Part shown: in pieces, positions 38,330 through 48,690 of the stretch
Position numbering within the stretch: position 1 is the first letter of the stretch
How the letters are laid out: every line of letters starts with the position of its first letter
Assembly: GCA_014706295.1 (NCBI GenBank)
Contig: JACSVZ010000001.1
Span: 44,736,383-44,800,382, forward strand
Direction: 5' to 3'
Source of the DNA: Lycocorax pyrrhopterus obiensis
Taxonomy: Eukaryota; Chordata; Aves; Passeriformes; Paradisaeidae
Length of the DNA: 64,000 nt
Translations under genes and position numbers: made by a program
The notes under the pieces: model-generated
What the model saw: only the letters and a program-made list of their open reading frames with translations
The model's database searches: none
Told to the model about the DNA's origin: nothing

Positions 38330-39420
38330 TATACATGAGTTTTAAATGCACACACACAGGAGTTTGTATTTGTTGAACTTGACCAGGTTCCTGCAGGTCC
38401 AGCATTCCAATTTAATGAGATTTCTCTGAATAGCATCGCTATCCTCCAGAATATCGGTAGCACTCTCACAACCTCAGTGCAACATCACTTGCAAATCTGC
38501 TAAGGATGGTATTCTTCTCAAGCTTATTGATGAGGAAATCAAGCATTTCTGAGAACATTTCCTCACTTTCCTAAAGATCCTACTCTCTTGGAATGACTGC
38601 AGACAAAAAAATGCATTAACCAGTGTTCCTACAATGAGAGTAGCAGGCCCAGACTACTTCTGCTTGATAATTTTTGCCAGCACTACTGACAGACAATTGT
38701 TGTCAAAGATCCCCAGGACTATTTGGATCCTAGTATGTTCCCCTTTTAGCAGGTGTTAAAGTGGTCAGTGTCCCCCATGAGAACCATTATTTTCAACCTG
38801 CGTCTTCCTCTAGTTGTTTCAACAAGACTTGTCTGCCTACATGCTTTGATTGAGCTGTCTGTATCTGTACCCACTCTGATCCCAACTCAAAAGTTCTCAA
38901 GGCAGTTCCATTTAATAAAAGAGTTCTTACATGTGAGCTTCTCCTTTGGGTAGAGTACAACTTGTCCTGTCTTCCATAAGGAGTTTAGAAGGACTTTGTA
39001 TCTGTTTAGCTCATTCCAGAAGGGCAAGCATTTGTCCCACCATGTTGCTGTAATGACTATGACATCATAATTCCACTGCTAAAAACAGACTTATGGTTGC
39101 CACAAGTTCCTCTTCTTTTATTTGCCCACTCTGCCTTTTTCAGTTCCTCCTCCAGTCTTCAGTCTTCCAACAGTGGTTTCCTTCAATTCCTAGTTGTTGT
39201 CTCCCTACTTCGCTGTTTCCTGAGGAGGGCTGGCTTGTCATCTCAGCATCCTGTTTATTTTATAAATTCTACATGTTTATGTACAGACACTTCAGATCAG
39301 CCCTCAATCATCCCACTTTCCCAAGAGGAGTGAGACACCTCCCCCATTGTACCCTGGGTGTTTCCCCATTATGTGCAAGCTTTGTTCCCTCATCAGTCAA
39401 AATTAGCTTCTAGAGCCTAG
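38330..39420 (-). mobile_element. Old CR1-like LINE with internal deletion
   Basis: The minus strand carries two separated parts of CR1-type ORF2. From about 39,100 down to 38,930 a frame reads YDVIVITATWWDKC, the N-terminal endonuclease region where CR1 usually has an I-T-E-T-W-W-D motif, followed by a match to the V-A-L-Y region (VVLYPKE). From about 38,530 down to 38,370 the reading resembles the segment just after the RT catalytic motif, through the K-F-N-K region. The intervening RT core is missing, so the element is internally deleted. Sequence above 39,100 resembles the start of ORF2. The lower boundary is uncertain. Plus-strand frames at 39,093-39,413 are antisense. Confidence 0.7.
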
Positions 39421-41990
39421 CACTGAAGAAAACAGGTGAAAAGATACAATAAGAAGACCATGCAGTGCAGCTGTTCCACCCTTGGAACAGAAGGAAAAAG
39501 TACTCGTGGGAAGCAAATAGAGTATACAAGATTACTTCAAGACTAGCTTTTGTGCACTCAACATATAATGATAAAATGCTTCAAACCTTTGCTGATACCA
39601 TTCCTAGATTTTAAAACATATAGGATTTCTGGATAGGTTAGGAAAATATATCTAATTCTTATTGATGTTTTATCAGAAGTAACCTACAAATCTTGACCTG
39701 CATTTAGATATTTACTTCTTTCTTCAGGATTTTTAATATTGATTTTTTCCCCCAAACTTCCTTGTATCTCTCAGACGTACAGAAGTATCTTCTTCATAGA
39801 TGACAGTTCCAAAGTTTCCTTAGGAGCACTCAGAGTACTTTTAATTCCATCCTTACTTGAATATCAACTAATCGCCATCACGCTCTTTAGAAAAGCAGAA
39901 CATGAAACCTTCTCCTGCTAACTGTAACAAATAAACAATCCTTCCTTCTAACTGCATGAACTATCCTTTAAATTTGGACACTTGAGAATTTAGTTTTAGA
40001 GTGTAGCAAACCTAAGGTGCCTAAACAATAAAGAAGGAAAGACACGTTCATAGGAACAATTACTACAGTCCCAAATTCTGAATGTCCAGGGTGATAACAC
40101 TCTTAAGATGCTTAAAGTTAGGTGTAATGAAGCTAGAACTCAATATTACATAATTAGCAAACTGTAAGTTTGTTTTTGAAATATCAGAGTTTAACACAAA
40201 AATAAATAAGACAGCTGAAAGCATCAGTGTAATGAAGAAAAAAATCCTAAATAAACAACTACGCAGAAAACTCATTTTATTATGTGAAAAACTGTTTAGA
40301 AATACAAATTCTCACGTAACAGGAAAAACTATCTGGACAAGTTTTCTATGAAGACTGAAGATCATTTTGACTGTTCTGGTGTAATGGAGTGTTACAGAGG
40401 AAGTAAATTGCATTTTACTCCTATTTTAGGACATCTTAAGGGACATTCATTAAGGCTAAATGATACCACTGAAGTGCTAATATTTACAGAAGAGTGTAAA
40501 GAAATCCAACTCTCAAGGAGAGGTAAAATGTTGCAGTTATTTTCACTGGGTAAAGTTTGTATCATTAGCTGGGTATTTCATCAGTTTAAGGTTATATTAT
40601 TCCAGCTTTATGCTAGTAAGCCCAAACTAAACTGTTAGTATAACTCTAGTTTTGAATAAAGGTTAGGTTTCACATATTTTCATAGGTTTTCTTATTCCAA
40701 TTAAATGTTACTGGTTTGTTTCACGTTTATTGGTGTATGAAGGTTACTAACTATACTCTGAGTATCTATCTGATAGATTATATTTTCCATTCATATACTG
40801 CATTAGAAAACATATATTTATTACATTCTATCCACTATTCATTTTATTTCAACACATAATATTAATTTCACTAATTATATTTTTATATTCAGTTATAAAT
40901 TTGATTATTATTAAAAAGTTCTAAATAAGTTACTGTACTCAGGTGAATTAATTTTTTTTTAATTTTATATTGCTGAAATAAAATATAAGTGTAATTTTTG
41001 GTGTTTCGATTGTAAGACTAGCTCACAGACTTACCATAAATTTTCCCCAATAAAGTTTTCACTTTATCACTGAATCACTGGGTTTCTGTTGGACTTTATG
41101 AGTGAATAAAAAATTCAGAGGAAGAGATATCATAGTAGTCCTCTATGCTGTTTTCAGGGAATAGACCACATCTTTCACAGGATTTTTGGCCTTCAATATT
41201 TTCATATGGGACATCATAAGCCTTCTGTAGAAAAGCATTTTGATCATTCAGTGAAAACCTTTTCCAGAACATTTTCTTTGCTAGCCAGAACTTATCAAAT
41301 TAGCAAATTGATTGAAAAGTTACTAATAATAAGAATTAAAATGATGTAAAATTTTAAGCCTAATAATAAGAGTTAAAATGATGTAAAATTTTAAGCCTTT
41401 AAGCACTTTCAAAATTAATTAGTCCTCACTGTAACACTATTGCTTATTTTATTTCAGCATCATTTTTACTGTTAAAGCCAGAAGTGGAGTCTAACTTTAA
41501 ATCATGTAAGCAGCCAACAATAAAACCTACCTTTAAAAAAAAAAAAAAAGTAGACTTTCGATCATATGCTTTTCTACAAGGAAATGTCTGAAATCTTGAC
41601 TTTATTTGTTGCATTTTCATTATCATTGAGGTGGTCCAGAGAACAGATATTTTTCAAGGTGAAAGTAAAATAAAGACTTAACTTAAATTTTTTTGCTTTT
41701 CCTTAGTGGTAGAATGCAACTTTGGCCTTCTTGGAATTTCACGAAGGCCAGAAGAAATACCATAATCCCACAGAAGTCCAGGTGGTAGATTTTTTTAACA
41801 ACAAAAATACTTTACTGATCGAGTCTTTCTGGGTCACAGCAAGGTTTCCCTTGCCTTACCCCATCTCTCTCTAATAGTACTGCTGCTTCTGAAATTCATA
41901 TCAAGAGGATCAGCAACAAATGGTACATGCATTCAAAATATCTGTCTGTAAAAAAGTTGAAAGGTTTTTGGTCATGGTGGTTTTTTTTTT
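39421..41990. other. AT-rich unique DNA, no gene seen
   Basis: No gene was recognised. A 37-bp tandem duplication lies at 41,324-41,397. The 96-codon plus frame at 40,348-40,638 has no identifiable domain and weak coding character. Confidence 0.5.
41324..41397. repeat. 37-bp tandem duplication
   Basis: Two adjacent copies (41,324-41,360 and 41,361-41,397) differ at one base by eye (AAGAATTAAA against AAGAGTTAAA). Near identity suggests a recent slippage or replication duplication. Confidence 0.93.
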
Positions 41991-41994
41991 TTTT

Positions 41995-43340
41995 TACAGC
42001 CTTCAGTATTTATCACCTAGACTTCTGTTTAGTGTAAGGGTATGTGGAGGGCAAGAGGAACTCCCTTGCATTTATCTGACCAAGGACATTGTCAAATGGG
42101 ATGGTACAAAAGAGGAGGAAGCCAAACACAGTGGGGCACAAACCCAACCAACAAACAAGAAACAAACCTGGTCAGTTACATGATTGATAAAGATGGAGTG
42201 TGAGAATGTTATTTTGGTAAGATCACCTGACTGAGGACCTTGATCAAAATGGATTATCAGGGGCAAGAGGAAGACACTAAAAAAAAAAAAACAAACTGAG
42301 ACATAGACCTACCAGACTTGTCTGGCAACAAGAGAGATAATGAAAAGAAATAAACCTCATCCATCATAATAATTAATTGACTATGAAGAAACTGCAGGAA
42401 CCACTTCAAAGAGTGGTTGGATTTTACAACTGATAAGGATGCAGCCCTGAAGGCTCATGATGCTGGGAGGAGTCTCTAGGACGGTATCAAATCATGAGGC
42501 AATCAGCAGAGTAAGGGGAGCCAGGGAGGAACAGAGAGGCAATCAGGCAGAAAGAGGCATAAAACGGGTCAGTCATGTATAAAACAGGACTGGTCACCAT
42601 GCTAGTCCTGCTGAGCCCAGCACCTGATCACTGCAGCCTGTCCTGTCTTCTCATATCATTTTAGTAAATATCTTCTTCCCTTTCTCTGCATAATTTCACT
42701 CTCTATCCTCTGTATTTTCTTGGTGTGAGAAGTGAGGCTGTGGCTGTGGGTGCCCACAGCCTGAGGTGTCAGTAACTGAAGTCAGTGAGGTTTCAGCAGC
42801 AGCTACTGGAGCCAGTGGGTTCTTTAACCTCCAACCACTAAGATGAGAACAGTGAGTGTGCCCAAAGCCAGCTACTGGGGATACTAGGATGAATGAGGCA
42901 AGTAAGGGGCTCAGTATCAGCAGCTGGGGCAGGACCACAGGCCCCATGTGCCTGGTATCATTTGCTGGGGGTGAGTATCTGTATCTTTACCAAATTGAGT
43001 TTACTTCGGGTGTGCATGCGTATCTGCTAGCAAAAGTCAAGCTGGATAACCTGTCACGTATGGGTGCTCAGGTCTGGGATAATGTATCAGGACAGCAGAG
43101 CGTCCACACCTGTATTTGGGGGATGCATGAGTGTGGGCTGCCGATGGGATGAGTATGTGTGTGTAGCTTTGTGTGTGTTTGTGTACTCCTGTGTGTCAGT
43201 CTCTGTTTTGCTCTCATGTTGAGCAAACAGGAAAGCAACAGCCGTGTCCGTCAGTCTGGGCAGAGACCCTGGGTCCCCAGACACTGAACTGAGCTCCAAG
43301 TCCTGGGCTGGAGCTGCTGAGGGACACCACTTAACATTAC
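41995..43340 (+). mobile_element. LTR-like / ERV remnant, boundaries unresolved
   Basis: Composition changes to GC-richer sequence resembling an LTR and flanking leader. Two TATA-like boxes (CATAAAAC near 42,559 and GTATAAAAC near 42,578) are followed by a C/T-rich segment with GTAAATATC near 42,663, which would suit a U3-R-U5 layout in plus orientation. Beyond 42,720 are short repeated phrases around CAGTGAG and CAGCTACTGG, then a TG-rich stretch at 43,150-43,200. I could not find matching termini or a target-site duplication, and no gag, pol or env coding was recognised. Open frames here (87, 98 and 103 codons) are unsupported. Confidence 0.4.
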
Positions 43341-45120
43341 ATGTCTGAATTGTGATGAAAGGCGGAGAGCAAACTCTGCAGGTCATGACTGTAAACATGG
43401 GCTGGAGCTTTAAAAATCAGAGACATGATGCAGACTTGTGCTGGAGATCTACAGTTTCCCTGCAGTACTCTATTAATTTCACACTTAATAAAGCCTTTTT
43501 CAAACACACTATCTAAGCTAAAATTGTGTATAAGATGACATATCAAGAGTTTTCAAGGATCTGTAAGTAGTGATTACCCCTACACTAATTCTTCATATTC
43601 AATAATGATCTTTTCCAAAGAAAAGAAATGTTTCCATCATGGCTAAAGTGCTACAGCTGTCTTATTCATTGTAATGAACTACTTTAAATGAAGAGACTCA
43701 TTTGTACAAATAAAGAAGTATGTTTCAAGTGGCTCAGTAATTTGTAGGTTTTCATTCTGGAATTAAATATTTCGCTTCTGTTGTACATAATTTGTGTCCC
43801 TTGAGAACCCTCGTTTCCTCACGGTAGATCATACTCCTGAGAATATTAAATCCCTTAAGATACAATAACGATACTCTTCTCATAAAATGTATTTAAGAAG
43901 CACAGAAGAGCGATGTGATAGAACATGAAAGAATAGCAATATTTCTTGTATTGCAAACAAAAGTAAAAGCTGACATTTCAGTAATGGCCCTTCTAAATTT
44001 GAGAGTCTGTGCGATATTGTTACAATTACTAAATGAAGGCTTAAATAATTTTTTATATGTCTGAGAGGAAAAATATTTTAAAGGTAAAAACAAGGGCAAA
44101 AAAAGGATATCTGCATTTTTCTTTCCTCCTGTTCCTTTTTTAAATATTATTTTAATTTTGCTAAATTTTAATGATGCCACTTTTGATCAAAGGGTGAAAT
44201 CCGATTTCTTCCAGTGTCTTGTCTGTATAGTTTCTATATCATGTTAAAAACAAAGAAATAAACAAAGAAATCACCTACCTCCTCAAGTCCACATTCTGGT
44301 AAAGACAAATTCCCCATTCATTTTTTCTTTGGGAGAAACTAAATACAAGAAGATCTGAATGAGAAGGGCAGTTTACAGTGGTACTGAAAACTGAATTAAT
44401 GATTAATGTAACAAATGCACCTCTTATCCAAAATGCTTCAAGAACAAACAAAGCAACAGATGTGCGCCAAAAATGCCACAAAAGTGCAAAGCAATAGTTG
44501 TAATTTTGAGTTTAATATGGTAAGAGTTATTAATGTGTTATCTCAAAATCTACTTCACCCTTCACAGCTATAGGTGGATCTCTGACTGAAAACTGACCCT
44601 CAAGGCTCTCATTTCACAGACAAAACTACACTCAATGATTATCCAAGATACAGAGATCATGCTGGTAAAAATGTATAATGTTGCTACCCTCGCATAAATA
44701 TTTAGCTTGTGTGTTCTGTGAGCTATTGTAACCGGTATTACAGAGTTTAGCAAAGAACTGATAAACAGTATCAGTGTGTGAAGTTAATATTATCAGAAGC
44801 AGTCAGTGGAAATGTAAAAAAAAAAACCAAAACAAAAAACACCTGAAAAAGTACATTCACTCATTTCCTTTGGCAGCCTAAGGAATAGGATCTTGCACTT
44901 GTTTATTATTGATTCGATGTCTCTTTTGACTTAATCTTTTAAAATTTAAGCACAGTCCTATTATAGAATCATGTCTCTGTGAAGTAGATTGAGAAGTCAT
45001 AAAAAGGTGGAATTGGAAGAGGAAAGGAACCAGAGAAAATGTGACATTGCTTCTTGAAGAGATGTGAAGTTGACTTTCTTCCTTATTGTTGATGAGCAGA
45101 TATTTGACCCTCTAAAAAGA
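43341..45120. other. AT-rich unique DNA, no gene seen
   Basis: No gene or recognisable repeat was found. The 95-codon minus frame at 43,893-44,180 lacks any known motif. A-rich tracts occur near 44,818-44,836. Confidence 0.5.
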
Positions 45121-45130
45121 CCAACCTGGT

Positions 45131-45868
45131 TGTCACGGTTTTGTGTCGCTAGCGAGCAGAGACCGAGGAAAAAAGCGACATGGACGGTTTAGTACGAGAA
45201 GAACCCAACCCTTGTCGCACTTGGACACAAAAAGAGCCATGCAGACACCTTGTCAGGAGAGAAGCAAGAGAAGGGCCGGGGGGTCAGAGACCCCGAGCTT
45301 TATTATGTATGTTCTTAGAAACCACTGTGGATTGGAGGGAGAAATTACCACCCCTCAATCACACTGGTCAAAGGAAAAATCCATCAAACATCTCCGCCTA
45401 GGAGAATGGAATGAAAAACAATAAAGGACGGTTAACAAAACATGGCTATGTTTACAGAAAGTGCGTGAGAAACTGTTACAGAAAATGAAAACATCAAAGA
45501 ACTGCAAACTCAGGGCAACAGACCCTTTATTAATTTACAAATTCGCTTATATACCTTAGCACGCTGGACACTGACATAAGGTTATTGGTTCACTGACCAA
45601 CCACCCCCCAGAGGGATTGGCTGAACCCAACAACACTTACTTCAGATATTTTTTCCTTGGTATCAAAACAATACCATAGTTTAAAAAATCTCCCAACTGT
45701 TTTCCCATAGCATCCATGAGAAAGCAAGGCTTTCACACAGACACTGTTAGAAAACTGAGAAATCTCTCTACAGCCAGGCTTTTAGCATTCACAGTTTTGT
45801 ATGCCTGTTGGAAGCCTCGGGAAAGAGGCCAGGGCAGGCTGACCATGGAGAGTGAACTACCCTTTACA
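45131..45868 (-). mobile_element. Outer LTR (second family), split by a nested LTR
   Basis: Excluding the nested insertion, the two arms (45,131-45,206 or so and 45,521-about 45,868) make one minus-strand LTR of about 424 bp. Read on the minus strand it shows CCAAT boxes at 45,615-45,620 and 45,584-45,588, a TATATAA at 45,547-45,553, an AATAAA at 45,526-45,531 and a U5-like end closing in CGTGACA at 45,131. The right end is uncertain: TGTAAAGGG at 45,868 is a plausible LTR start. Bases CCTGG occur at both outer junctions but are offset by one, so the target duplication is only suggestive. No internal retroviral genes are present. Confidence 0.7.
45207..45526 (-). mobile_element. Nested solo LTR, same family as the 35.9-kb LTR
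   Basis: The LTR body is 45,213-45,520 (308 bp) on the minus strand. It is flanked by AACCCT (45,207-45,212) and GACCCT (45,521-45,526), a 6-bp target duplication with one mismatch. It carries the same AATAAA (complement at 45,299-45,304) and the same hairpin GGGGTC-AGA-GACCCC at 45,280-45,294 as its relative at 35,893-36,198. Its insertion separates the polyadenylation signal of the outer LTR from its U5, so it must be the younger of the two. The overlapping 93- and 73-codon plus frames at 45,143-45,424 run through LTR sequence and are not genes. Confidence 0.92.
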
Positions 45869-45874
45869 TCCTGG

Positions 45875-47610
45875 CGGCAATCACTCCAACTAATCTTTAA
45901 GTTGGGAGGAAAAACTGAAGAAATCTAGTACTCCTCAGTGATATATGCCATGCGAATAAAAGACTTCAGTACCAAGCTTCACAAAAATGTCAGAGATGAA
46001 TTAAAATAAAATCTTTTATTTCATGTATAAGATATGTAATCCTAACTAATTGGTAACAGTGGAATTTTTTTTGTGTGTCTTTATTACAGTGGAAGGAAAT
46101 AGCTTCTATCTAATGTAAAAGATACATATTTTTTTATATTTCTCTGTCTTTACATATACAAAAAATAAATGGATATGGCTGATTCAATTTTTATAGAACT
46201 TCTGGGAAATAGCTATTCTGTCACAAAATCATGTACTTTCCATTAAGAGCATCCTAATAAATTCTATCTGCAATTATTTTCAGTGTTATTATAATAAAAT
46301 TAACTTTGTTCATATTTGTAAACTGCCTTCAATGATCTTTTTTATGACATTAGTCTGAACTTGGATAAATTTGATGACTTGATCAGTCAATATGTTTCCA
46401 AAGCTATGATGAGTTTCTAAGTAATTATATAGCAATAATATATTTTACATTCTTTTCAGCTAATTTATTAACATTTTGTGATGCCTTTAGATGCTAAATT
46501 TGTTTAGGGACCTATTCATGAAATGTTTTGCTCTAAAGAGTAGTGTGAATGGTGTCAAGATGAAACACAGATATTACATAATTATATTCCAATGCTGTAT
46601 TGTATGATATTTAGTTTTTCACAATTTATAAAATTGTTTTGAAGTTAATAACACTGGGTAAAGAAAGACAGAAAAGTTTAACAACTACGACTAAAATACT
46701 AAAGAGTGTCCAATACTTGGATGCTAACATAAGTGTAATTAAAAAAGAGAATATGATGCAGACTTAAATTTACAAAGAGTTGTACTTCTTTCTGTGGATG
46801 AAATTTGTAAACTCATTTTTGAAACTTGAATGTGAATTAGTATTGTAGTTGCAATTCTCCTTAATTTAATTATAAAATTTGTCAAGGTGCTTTTCTATGT
46901 CTCAGAAAATATTCATGAGTAACAAAGGCTTTCGAACTCTGAACTTCATTACCCACAGTATTATCAAAACCAGTTATGTTTTACCATCAGAATGTAACTT
47001 CAATTACTTTCTTGTTTTATTCTTATTCTTTGTCACATACTACACATGAGCTTTAATGCTATGCATAAAAAAAATGTTGCAAAAAGGTTAAAACAAAAGT
47101 TTAAAATATAAATTACACCAGTGTGTTAAAGATATTTTTTATATTTATTATCAAAAATTCTTAATTAAAAGCCAGATTTTAATTTTAATTAAAAGCCTTA
47201 TTTAATTTAAAGCCAGATTTACTCCTTCCTGAAATATCTCTTGTCATAGAATAGAGAGGGTTGCATTATTGCACGCTAGCCATTTGTTTTATTTACTGTT
47301 AAATCTGTCTGCCCTTGATTCCATAGAACACAACCACTGTTTGAAGCTAGAACTAGTAATTTACTCCCAAGCTTTTGTATCATGTTCTGCTATATTAATT
47401 AAGCAAGACAAGGAATTTATATCTGAGGTAGTAATGATATATAATAATAGGCAAATAATTAGAATATTCTGAAAGAGTGCCAGAGAAGGAAATAAATATT
47501 TATTAACTGTTCTAATTTGCCTTGAGCCTCTACTTGAAACTAGAATGTTTTCAAGTTTCAGAAACTTAAACTTCTTTCTAAAAAAAAAACCCAAACTAAC
47601 CAGGGGTCAA
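45875..47610. other. AT-rich unique DNA, no gene seen
   Basis: No gene or transposon was recognised. A degenerate local repeat of AAAGCCAGATTT/TTAATTTTAATTAAAAGCC occurs at about 47,165-47,222. Confidence 0.5.
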
Positions 47611-47614
47611 GAAA

Positions 47615-48690
47615 ATACAGAATAACAGAATCACAGAATGGCTGAGCTTGGAAGGAAGCTTTGAAGGTCATCTGGTCCAACCTCCCTATTCAAGCACAGC
47701 CACCTAGAACAGGCTACCCAGGGCTGTGTCCAGACAACTGTTGAATATCACAGAAGGAAGACTCCACAGACTTCCTGGGCAACTTGCACCAGAGCTCAGT
47801 CAGAAGTGTTTTCTGATGTTCAGAAGGAGCCTCTTGTGTTTCATTTTGTTCCCATTGCTTCTGGTCCTGTCACTGGGCACCGCTGCCAGTAAATTACACT
47901 GAACAGTCCCAGATCTCTCAGCCTTTCCTCATGTGTGACATTTCCCGATTCTTAATTACGTGTGAGGACTGGCCATTATGTCCGGATCTCCTTTGTATTG
48001 GAGAGTCCTGAACTGGACAAAAGAATGCAAGTGTCCCCTCACCACTGCTGGGTAAAGTGGGAAAGGATCAAGTCTCTCTGTGTTGGCAACGCTCCTAATG
48101 CAGCACAGGATAGCATTGGCCTTCTTTGCAGCAGGAGCACGTTGCTGGCTCATGTTTATCTTGGTGTCTAGCAGGAGCCCCAGATCCTTTTCTGCAAAGC
48201 TGCTTTCCAGCAGATCATCCCCCAACAGGTACTGATGCCTGCCATTATTCCTCTACAAGTGAAGAACTTTGCACTTCCCCTGGTTGAACTGCACAACGTT
48301 CATTTCAGCCCTTTTCTCCAGACTGTCAGAGAACCCTCGAGAGGCACCAGCCTCAGACTTATCATTTGCTCCTCCAGGTTCGTTGTCATCTGCGAACTCT
48401 GTCCTATCACCTGGGTCATTAATCAAGATGTTAAACACAACTGGACCCAATACTGACCCCTGGATTACACTGGTAGCCTCCAACTAGACCTCTGGTCCCT
48501 TCTGTTCAGACAGTTTTCAATCCAGCACACTGTCCAGCCTGTACTTCATCAGCTTCTCTGATGGGATCTTACGGGGGATGGTTAAAAGCCTTGGTGAAGT
48601 TACATAGACAGCAACCTCTCTTCCCTACCGTGCCAGCTGTTTCAGCATATCACGTTTATCAAGCATGGCTTCCCTTTTTTGTCCTTTATA
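47615..48690 (-). mobile_element. CR1 LINE with readable reverse-transcriptase remnants
   Basis: The minus strand carries the C-terminal part of CR1 ORF2 plus the 3' untranslated region. At 48,253-48,483 the frame includes GSVLGPVVFNILINDP, then a decayed F-A-D-D motif (EFADDNE) and NQGKCKVLHL, the conserved tail after the RT palm. At 47,956-48,225 another frame gives [13 protein letters not shown] and [19 protein letters not shown], also CR1 C-terminal signatures. The 3' end at about 47,620 shows the usual CAGAATCACAGAATGG terminus in reverse complement. Shifts between frames and 5' truncation make it inactive. It is the best-preserved CR1 coding region in the window. Confidence 0.95.

Noticed and set aside
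45143..45424. 93-codon plus-strand frame that reappears on the minus strand at 35,989-36,216
   Set aside because: The similarity between the two predicted proteins is explained by both lying in copies of the same LTR, antisense to it.
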